Origin: an uncultured Succinivibrio sp. | Lineage (GTDB): Bacteria; Pseudomonadota; Gammaproteobacteria; Enterobacterales; Succinivibrionaceae | Direction of reading: 5' to 3' | Assembly (NCBI GenBank): GCA_900767695.1 | Contig: CAAGAC010000063.1 | Location: 1-11,248, forward strand | DNA: 11,248 bases | Shown: positions 6,880 to 11,248 of the stretch, one piece after another | How positions within the stretch are numbered: the first letter of the stretch is position 1 | How the letters are laid out: each line of letters opens with the position of its first letter | The notes under the pieces: generated by a model | The model's input: only the letters and a program-made list of their open reading frames with translations | Told to the model about the DNA's origin: nothing | Database searches by the model: none | Translations under genes and position numbers: made by a program

Positions 6880-7350
6880 ATGTCATACAAGAAAATCGAG
6901 GGCGTGCTGCCCTGCGCCGACGGCCGCTTCGCCATCGTCGTCTCCCGCTTCAACAGCTTCATCTGCGAGCGCCTGCTCGAGGGCGCGCTCGATGTCCTAA
7001 AGCGCGAGGGCCAGGTTCCGGAGGAGAACGTCACCGTGGTCCACGTTCCCGGCGCCATCGAGATCCCGCTGGTGTGCGAGAAGCTCGCCAGGAGCCAGAA
7101 CTACGACGCGATCATCACCTGCGGCTGCGTGATCCGCGGGGCGACCTACCACTTCGAGGTCGTCGCCAACGAGTGCTCCAAGGGCCTGACCCAGGTCTCG
7201 CTGTCCACCGGCGTGCCGGTCACCAACGGCGTGCTCACCACCGACACCCTCGATCAGGCCGTGCAGCGCGCCGGCTCGAAGATGGGCAACAAGGGCGCCG
7301 AGGCCGCCGGCGCGGCTCTCGAGCTCGTAAACGTCTTAAGGCAGATCTGA
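6880..7350 (+). CDS. ribH: 6,7-Dimethyl-8-ribityllumazine synthase
   Basis: RibH condenses the pyrimidine made by the RibD branch with 3,4-dihydroxy-2-butanone 4-phosphate to give lumazine, the substrate of riboflavin synthase. It usually forms pentamers or 60-subunit shells. The length, 156 residues, equals that of the E. coli protein. Recognisable parts are VSRFNSFICERLLEGAL (21-37), VPGAIEIP (56-63), GCVIRGATYHFEVVANE (82-98, catalytic H91), TNGVLTTDTLDQAVQRAG and GNKGAEAA near the end. ATG 6880 has GGAG at a 6-nt spacing and begins 12 nt after ribE. Confidence 0.97.
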   Translation: MSYKKIEGVLPCADGRFAIVVSRFNSFICERLLEGALDVLKREGQVPEENVTVVHVPGAIEIPLVCEKLARSQNYDAIITCGCVIRGATYHFEVVANECSKGLTQVSLSTGVPVTNGVLTTDTLDQAVQRAGSKMGNKGAEAAGAALELVNVLRQI

Positions 7351-7361
7351 AGGGCATCCAC

Positions 7362-7823
7362 ATGGAACAGCAGGACAATCAGGAACAGCAGCGCAAGGGC
7401 CGCTACTCGGCCACCCCGGCCACCCGCCACAAGGCGCGCCACTTCGCGCTTCAGGCCCTCTACCAGTGGGCGATGACCGGCGACAACGCCACCGACATCG
7501 AGTCGCAGTTCGAGGAGGACCAGCCCCTGGGCAACGCCGACCGCGAGTACATGCACAGCCTCATCGAGGGCGTCATCTCCCACAGCGAGGAGCTTGACCG
7601 CACCTTCGAGCCCTTCCTGAGCCGCCCGCTCAAGGATCTCGACGTCGTGGACAAGGCGATCCTCCGCCTGGGCACCTTCGAGCTGATGTACCGCAAGGAC
7701 GTCCCCTACCGCGTCGTCATCAACGAGTCGATCATGCTCGCAAAGGACTTTGCCGAGCAGGACAGCCACAAGTTCGTCAACGGCGTTCTCGACAAGGTGG
7801 CGCACTCGATGGGCATCGCCTGA
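7362..7823 (+). CDS. nusB: Transcription antitermination factor NusB
   Basis: NusB binds boxA RNA together with NusE (ribosomal protein S10) and helps RNA polymerase through rRNA operons. The 153-residue helical protein begins with a charged tail of about 20 residues, followed by RHKARHFALQALYQW (22-36), LRLGTFELMYRKDVPYRVVINESIMLAK (101-128) and FVNGVLDKVAH (138-148). All of these are family landmarks. The open frame extends far upstream through ribH, but ATG 7362 is chosen because AGGG precedes it at a 7-nt spacing and the family N-terminus starts here. It lies 11 nt after ribH, the usual gammaproteobacterial position. Confidence 0.95.
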   Translation: MEQQDNQEQQRKGRYSATPATRHKARHFALQALYQWAMTGDNATDIESQFEEDQPLGNADREYMHSLIEGVISHSEELDRTFEPFLSRPLKDLDVVDKAILRLGTFELMYRKDVPYRVVINESIMLAKDFAEQDSHKFVNGVLDKVAHSMGIA

Positions 7824-8785
7824 TGCCAGGCGAGTTCGACCTCATAAGGGAATACTTCGAGGGGCACGGGCGCACGCCGTCCGTGCCCCTTGGGATCGGG
7901 GACGACTGCGCGGTGATGGCGCCGCCGCCTGACAGGGACGTCGCGGTCACCACCGACACCCAGAACGAGGGCGTGCACTTCTTCAAGGGGACTGATCCAG
8001 CGCTCCTTGGCTGGAAGTCGCTCCTCGTGAACGTCTCCGATCTTGCGGCGATGGGCGCCGAGCCCTGGTGCTTCACGCTCTCGCTCACCATCCCCGAGTC
8101 ATCCGAATCCTTCCTAAGGCCCTTTAGCGAGGGGCTTTTCGATCTGGCCTCGCGCTGCCGCATGGGGCTTATAGGCGGCAACACCTCCAAAGGTCCGCTC
8201 TCCATCACCATCGAGGCTTTCGGCCTTCTGCCCAGGGGCAGGGCGCTGCGCCGCGACGGGGGCAGGGCGGGGGATCTCGTCTATGTGACGGGCACCCTGG
8301 GCCTTCCCGGCCTCTATGTGGACGCTGGCTACGGCAAGGCGAGGGCTTCTAAGGATGAGCTGGCTTTCCTGTGCGAAAAAAGCATGAGGATCCCTCCGCG
8401 GCACGAGTTTGCCATGGAGCTTCTGCGCCTTGGCCTTAGCTCCTGCGCCATCGACGTCTCGGACGGAGTGGTCGGGGATCTCGGGCACATCGTCGAGCGC
8501 AGCGGCGTGGGCGCCGAGCTTGACCTCGGCGCGCTGCCGCTTGCCCCGGAGCTTTCACAGTTCCTCGAGGATCCGGAGAGGCGCGTCGAGGAGGCTGCCT
8601 ACGGCGGAGGGGACTACGAGCTCCTCTTCACGTCGGCCCCGGGCAGGGCCGGGGCGGTGCGCGCGCTCTCCGCGCGCACCGGAGTGCCTGTAACCTGCAT
8701 CGGGCGGCTTTGCGGCCGTTCGTTGAAAATTATGAAAGATGATAAGATCGTCACACCCGCGAGGAAGCCCTTCGAGCATTTCTGA
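7823..8785 (+). CDS. thiL: Thiamine-monophosphate kinase
   Basis: ThiL uses ATP to phosphorylate thiamine phosphate to the cofactor thiamine pyrophosphate. The 320 residues match the family (about 325) and show its PurM-like fold motifs: GIGDDCAV (24-31), VNVSDLAAMGAEP (69-81), IDVSDGVVGDLGHI (210-223) and YGGGDYELLFT (260-270). At 118-122 the protein has GGNTS, while many homologues have GGDTT; the Asn replaces an acidic residue in the nucleotide/metal region, though the rest of the site is intact. Its ATG overlaps the nusB TGA by one base (TGATG). The nusB-thiL pair is a standard gammaproteobacterial arrangement. Confidence 0.95.
   Translation: MPGEFDLIREYFEGHGRTPSVPLGIGDDCAVMAPPPDRDVAVTTDTQNEGVHFFKGTDPALLGWKSLLVNVSDLAAMGAEPWCFTLSLTIPESSESFLRPFSEGLFDLASRCRMGLIGGNTSKGPLSITIEAFGLLPRGRALRRDGGRAGDLVYVTGTLGLPGLYVDAGYGKARASKDELAFLCEKSMRIPPRHEFAMELLRLGLSSCAIDVSDGVVGDLGHIVERSGVGAELDLGALPLAPELSQFLEDPERRVEEAAYGGGDYELLFTSAPGRAGAVRALSARTGVPVTCIGRLCGRSLKIMKDDKIVTPARKPFEHF
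8723..8748 (+). promoter_or_regulatory. Low-confidence internal promoter for the fkpA-like gene
   Basis: Inside the end of thiL the composition drops to an A+T-rich patch (about 8722-8752) containing TTGAAA (8723-8728) and TAAGAT (8743-8748). The hexamers are only 14 nt apart, shorter than the sigma-70 optimum, and no sigma-E type GGAACTT element is seen. The patch is still unusual in its surroundings, and an independent promoter would suit an envelope chaperone at the end of a biosynthetic cluster. Confidence 0.3.
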
Positions 8786-8812
8786 GCGGCAAAGGTTTTT
8801 TGGAGAATTGCT

Positions 8813-9598
8813 TTGAACAAGATTGCAAGAAAGGCAGCCGTCGTCACCGTGATCGCTGCCTGCGTCCTGGCTGTCGCCTCCTGCGGCGGCAAGAAGGAGA
8901 AGTCCCAGATCAGCGAGAAGAGCTCGTTCGAGGACAAGGCCGCTTATTCCGTCGGCGCCAGCGTCGGCTCCTACCTCCGCAAGATCGAGGAGCAGCAGAA
9001 GGAATTCGTCGCTCCCTTCGACAACAAGCTCGTCATCAAGGGCTTCACCGACGCCCTCAAGGGCAAGTCCAAGCTCAAGGACAAGGACATCGAGCAGACC
9101 CTGCACGCCCTCGACGACAAGATCAAGTCTTCTATGACCGAGAAGGCCAAGGCCCTCGCTAAGAAGAACCTCGACGAAGGCAAGAAGTTCCTCGAGGAGA
9201 ACAAGTCCAAGGACGGCGTCAAGACCACCGCCTCCGGCCTCCAGTACAAGGTCGTGACCGAGGGCTCGGGCGACTCCCCGAAGGACGGCGACACCGTCAC
9301 CGTGACCTACAAGGGCACCACCATCGACGGCAAGGTCTTCGACGAGCAGAAGCAGAACGTCGACTTCCCGCTGCAGAACATGATCCCCGGCTGGATCGAG
9401 GGCCTCAAGCTCATGAAGCCGGGTTCGGAGTACATGCTCTACATCCCTTCCGAGCTTGGCTACGGCGAGGCCGGCGCCGGCGAGGCGATCGCCCCGAACA
9501 GCGTGCTGGTCTTCGACGTGAAGCTGGTCGGCGTCAAGAGCGCCCCTGCCAAGGAAGAAGGCAAGGACGGCAAGGAACAGGAGAAGGAGTCCAAGTAA
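8813..9598 (+). CDS. FkpA-like FKBP-type peptidyl-prolyl isomerase lipoprotein
   Basis: This is a peptidyl-prolyl cis-trans isomerase and probable periplasmic folding helper anchored to the membrane. Residues 1-23 are a signal peptide with lipobox VASC (C24). Gly at +2 gives no inner-membrane retention signal, so outer-membrane sorting is likely. Residues 36-140 form the helical, lysine-rich dimerisation domain typical of FkpA/Mip (AAYSVGASVGSYLRK). The FKBP domain spans 141-242: VTVTYKGTTIDGKVFDE with Y166/F176/D177, MIPGWIEGL with W194, IPSELGYGEAG, and IAPNSVLVFDVKLV. The tail (243-261) is highly charged (Lys/Glu). The start is TTG 8813, supported by GGAG (8802-8805) at 7-nt spacing and by the signal peptide; no in-frame ATG serves. 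E. coli FkpA is soluble, so the lipid anchor recalls Mip-like relatives. Strong C-ending codon bias suggests abundant expression. Confidence 0.9.
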   Translation: MNKIARKAAVVTVIAACVLAVASCGGKKEKSQISEKSSFEDKAAYSVGASVGSYLRKIEEQQKEFVAPFDNKLVIKGFTDALKGKSKLKDKDIEQTLHALDDKIKSSMTEKAKALAKKNLDEGKKFLEENKSKDGVKTTASGLQYKVVTEGSGDSPKDGDTVTVTYKGTTIDGKVFDEQKQNVDFPLQNMIPGWIEGLKLMKPGSEYMLYIPSELGYGEAGAGEAIAPNSVLVFDVKLVGVKSAPAKEEGKDGKEQEKESK

Positions 9599-9610
9599 CT
9601 CTGTTCTCAT

Positions 9611-9630
9611 GCGGCGCCTCATGGCGCCGC
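9611..9630 (+). other. Hairpin 1 downstream of the fkpA-like gene
   Basis: GCGGCGCC (9611-9618) and GGCGCCGC (9623-9630) form a perfect 8-bp stem with a TCAT loop, 12 nt after the stop codon. No T run follows, so it probably stabilises the 3' end or acts together with the next hairpin. Confidence 0.5.
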
Positions 9631-9632
9631 TC

Positions 9633-9670
9633 AAGGGGCGCGCCGGATGGCGCGCCCTTCGTGTTTCTGC
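9633..9670 (+). terminator. Probable terminator of the glyA-fkpA cluster
   Basis: AAGGGGCGCGCC (9633-9644) pairs with GGCGCGCCCTT (9649-9659) around GGAT, giving a very stable stem of at least nine G-C pairs. The following CGTGTTTCTG is only moderately T rich, so this is a fair rather than perfect intrinsic terminator. It is the last element before the insertion sequence, which begins at 9701. Confidence 0.6.
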
Positions 9671-9700
9671 AGGAGACTACAGGAATGAAATGGGCGCCGC

Positions 9701-9729
9701 TAGACTGACCCGTAAAGTTTAGACACTTC
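9701..9729 (+). repeat. Left terminal inverted repeat (orfB end) of the IS
   Basis: The 29 bases starting TAGACTGACCC and ending AGACACTTC match the reverse complement of 11220-11248 at 25 positions. The six outermost and nine innermost bases are identical. Only 11 nt separate it from the orfB stop. Confidence 0.9.
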
Positions 9730-9740
9730 GTTTTTTGAGT

Positions 9741-10637
9741 TTAAGCTTTTCCCAAAGCGCCCGCCACCCGGCGGGCGCTTTCATATTCAGCTGCGTAGGC
9801 AGCAGGGGGTTTCCATCCCGTCCGCTTGCTGATCCGCTCCTCGTTGTACCAGCGGATCATCTCCGGCATGGCGTCGATCAGATCCTGCGCGGTTTCGAAC
9901 TTCCCCTCCTGCCCGTAGAACAGTTCAATCTTGAACCTCCCGAAAAAGATCTCGATGATCGCGTTGTCCAGGCAGTTGCCCTTGCGGCTCATGCTCTGCC
10001 TCATCCCCATCCGGTCCAGGGCGCTGCGGTAGATGCAGTGCTGGTACTGCCATCCCATGTCGCTGTGCAGCAGCGAGCCTTCCAGGCTGACGCCCCGCGC
10101 GGCCATGTTGCGCCTGAAGTCGGCTAGCATGTCCTCAATCAGGGGCAGGCCCTGGCTGGCGCCGCAGGAGAAGGCCACAATCTCGCGGCTGTACAGGTCC
10201 ATTATTGGCGACAGGTACACCCACCTGCCCTTGACGTTGAACATCGAGACGTCGGTGGCGAAGCTCCTGCAGGGCGCCGCCGGGTTGAAGTCACGCTTGA
10301 GCTCGTTAGGGATGCCCAGGTGCTCGTCGCCCTTGTAGGAGCTGTACTTGCGCCTGGCGGTCCTGCCGGCGATGCCCATCTCCTTCATCAGCCTGCAGAC
10401 TGTCTTGCGGTCGAGGCAGACGCCCGCCTCGTCCTTCAGGGCGTGGGCTAGGCGCCCGTACCCGTAGCAGCACTTGTGGCGCTTCCAGGTCTCCAGGACG
10501 GCCTCCCTGTCCGCCGCGTGCCTGTCAGGGCCCGCGGCAAGCCTCTTCTGGTAGTAGTACGTCTTCACGCTGAACCCCGCTGTCCTGCACAGCATGGCCA
10601 GCGGATATCCTGGCCTTAGCTCTTCGACCGCCTTCAC
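9741..10637 (-). CDS. IS3-family transposase OrfB (DDE catalytic part)
   Basis: This is the catalytic region of the transposase, counted here from a GTG at 10637 (298 residues). It has an HTH_21-type N-terminal segment (CCYGYGRLAHALKDEAG...KTVCRLMKEMGI) and the integrase core: D129 in FATDVSMF, D193 in HSDMGWQYQ and E229 in CLDNAIIEIFFGRFK. This gives a DD(35)E spacing typical of the family. The GTG lies 2 nt beyond the orfA stop, and the frame is open well upstream of it, through the slippery site. The main functional product is therefore expected to be the frameshift fusion with OrfA rather than a separate protein. No convincing ribosome site precedes the GTG. Confidence 0.92.
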   Translation of the reverse strand: MKAVEELRPGYPLAMLCRTAGFSVKTYYYQKRLAAGPDRHAADREAVLETWKRHKCCYGYGRLAHALKDEAGVCLDRKTVCRLMKEMGIAGRTARRKYSSYKGDEHLGIPNELKRDFNPAAPCRSFATDVSMFNVKGRWVYLSPIMDLYSREIVAFSCGASQGLPLIEDMLADFRRNMAARGVSLEGSLLHSDMGWQYQHCIYRSALDRMGMRQSMSRKGNCLDNAIIEIFFGRFKIELFYGQEGKFETAQDLIDAMPEMIRWYNEERISKRTGWKPPAAYAAEYESARRVAGALGKA

Positions 10638-11194
10638 AATCAGCGCCTGCCGCTGCTTTTGAGTGAGTCGTGGACTAAGGCCTTGAATTTTTTTAGGAGC
10701 TCAGCGCGGCATTCGCGCTCCTCCCTGTACGCCTTGAGCAGATCCGCCTGCCTCCTGCACAGTTCCTCGAGCTCCTGCCTGGAGGCCCCTGGCTTGAGCT
10801 CCGGAAGCTTTTCGTCAAGCGGATCAGGAGCCTGCGGCCCGGGATCCTTGGGCGGGCGGCCGCGCCTTGACGACAGCGGCTTGCCGTTCCTGGCTTTCTT
10901 CAGGATGACGCTGAGGTTGCCGACGTTCTTGAAGCCGTACTTGATGCAGGCCTGCAGAAGCGACAGCCTGTTGTTCTCCAGATCAAAAAGGATGTTCTGG
11001 AGCATCTCCCCGGTGATTTCGGGATGCTTGTAGGCAGGATCGTAGAGCTCGCGGCGGCCTGCCCTCTCGAATGCCTGCCAGGCATTCACTTGCGTTTCAG
11101 CAATTCCAAAGTGGCGGGCAGCTTGAGAGGCGCTGTGCGCGTCTGCATATTTGACTACGTCGATGCGTTCTTGGAAGGTGAGGCGTTTGACCAT
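9741..11194 (-). CDS. Predicted OrfAB transposase made by -1 frameshifting
   Basis: Reading orfA from 11194 to the second AAA codon (ending at 10688), stepping back one base and continuing gives ATT CAA GGC CTT and so on, with no stop until TAA 9741. The fusion has about 484 residues: 169 from OrfA and 315 in the orfB frame. The joining stretch (IQGLSPRLTQKQRQALIVKAVEELRPGY) is open and plausible for an IS3 OrfAB. Such fusions are the active transposase in studied IS3-family members; here it is inferred. Confidence 0.75.
10612..10694 (-). promoter_or_regulatory. Programmed -1 frameshift signal: A_AAA_AAA plus downstream structure
   Basis: On the coding (minus) strand, seven A (10694-10688) lie in the orfA frame as CTA AAA AAA, the exact phase of an X_XXY_YYZ slippery heptamer. 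After a 5-nt spacer (TTCAA) comes GGCCTTAG (10682-10675), perfectly complementary to CTAAGGCC (10619-10612). The enclosed 55 nt can form CGAC/GTCG (10670-10667 with 10628-10625) and CAGCG/CGCTG (10655-10651 with 10645-10641). The orfA stop lies inside this structure. Confidence 0.75.
10640..11194 (-). CDS. IS3-family transposase OrfA (HTH DNA-binding part)
   Basis: OrfA binds the element's ends and, when made alone, often down-regulates transposition. The 184 residues contain an N-terminal helix-turn-helix (LTFQERIDVVKYADAHSASQAARHFGIAETQVNAWQ), a second HTH-like region (residues 60-100, LLQACIKYGFKNVGNLSVILKKA), a Pro-rich linker (GRPPKDPGPQAPDP) and a C-terminal coiled coil (ELEELCRRQADLLKAYREERECRAELLKKF) like the leucine zippers that mediate multimerisation in this family. 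ATG 11194 is chosen because AAGGAG lies 8 nt before it; a GTG three codons upstream would overlap that ribosome site. Two-HTH OrfA proteins of this length are typical of the IS150 group. Confidence 0.9.
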   Translation of the reverse strand: MVKRLTFQERIDVVKYADAHSASQAARHFGIAETQVNAWQAFERAGRRELYDPAYKHPEITGEMLQNILFDLENNRLSLLQACIKYGFKNVGNLSVILKKARNGKPLSSRRGRPPKDPGPQAPDPLDEKLPELKPGASRQELEELCRRQADLLKAYREERECRAELLKKFKALVHDSLKSSGRR

Positions 11195-11214
11195 GAAAGA
11201 CACTCCTTTTGGCT

Positions 11215-11243
11215 ATTATGAAGTGTCTTAACTTTTTGGGTTA
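11215..11243 (-). promoter_or_regulatory. Weak candidate orfA promoter inside the right repeat
   Basis: On the minus strand, CATAAT (11220-11215) matches the -10 hexamer at five of six positions, 20 nt before the orfA start codon. The hexamer 17 nt upstream, TAACCC (11243-11238), is a poor -35. IS3-family elements often gain a strong promoter only when their ends join in a circle, so a weak resident promoter would be in character. Confidence 0.35.
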
Positions 11244-11248
11244 GTCTA
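11220..11248 (-). repeat. Right terminal inverted repeat (orfA end) of the IS
   Basis: Read on the minus strand, these 29 bases begin TAGACTAACCC and end AGACACTTC, matching the left repeat at 25 of 29 positions. The inner edge overlaps the candidate orfA -10. Confidence 0.9.

Larger units (their letters stand above)
9701..11248 (-). mobile_element. Complete IS3-family (IS150-like) insertion sequence
   Basis: This 1548-bp element is bounded by 29-bp imperfect inverted repeats and carries orfA and orfB in the -1 relation typical of IS3-family transposons, all read on the minus strand. Both frames and the DDE triad are intact, so it looks active. It landed downstream of the terminator of the fkpA-like gene and breaks no recognisable gene. 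The right edge coincides with the last base of the window, so target-site duplication cannot be tested. The tips read TAGACT rather than the usual IS3 TG...CA. Confidence 0.9.

Noticed and set aside
9701..9705. TAGAC as a target-site duplication of the insertion sequence
   Set aside because: The matching bases at the other end (GTCTA) are the reverse complement, so they belong to the inverted repeat and are not a direct duplication.
1..11248. CRISPR arrays, rRNA or complete tRNA genes
   Set aside because: No regularly spaced direct repeats and no recognisable rRNA or cloverleaf sequence were seen on either strand.

Overview
The window is G+C-rich bacterial DNA. The gene order glyA-ribD-ribE-ribH-nusB-thiL, followed by an FkpA-type lipoprotein PPIase, fits a gammaproteobacterium. 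The IS3-family element and the AAA-ATPase/PD-(D/E)XK gene are accessory genes common in host-associated anaerobes. The genus cannot be settled from this sequence; an Aeromonadales-like relative is only a guess.

Layout, left to right. (1) 1-1627: the last codons of an unidentified upstream reading frame, then urtD and urtE, the two ATPases of an ABC transporter for urea or short amides, closed by a strong intrinsic terminator. (2) 1628-3437: a standalone gene of the AAA-ATPase-like/PD-(D/E)XK nuclease family, interrupted by an in-frame amber codon after residue 106; everything after it remains open and the nuclease motif is intact. (3) 3438-3756: a gene-free interval with several inverted repeats, a candidate glyA promoter and a 12-bp perfect palindrome touching it. 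(4) 3757-9598: a tight co-directional cluster (gaps of -1 to 27 nt) of serine hydroxymethyltransferase, three riboflavin enzymes, transcription factor NusB, thiamine-phosphate kinase and an FKBP-type lipoprotein. (5) 9599-9700: two tandem hairpins. (6) 9701-11248: a complete IS3-family (IS150-like) insertion sequence on the minus strand, with 29-bp imperfect terminal inverted repeats. Its outer right edge is the last base of the window.

The housekeeping cluster links one-carbon metabolism (GlyA), flavin synthesis (RibD, RibE, RibH) and thiamine cofactor synthesis (ThiL). RibBA, which makes one of the two RibH substrates, is absent here and must be encoded elsewhere if the pathway is complete. 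No clearly novel multi-gene system is visible. The observations most worth checking are the well-formed -1 frameshift signal in the insertion sequence (A_AAA_AAA, 5-nt spacer, 8-bp long-range stem), the amber codon in the AAA/nuclease gene, and the palindrome plus structured segment upstream of glyA.
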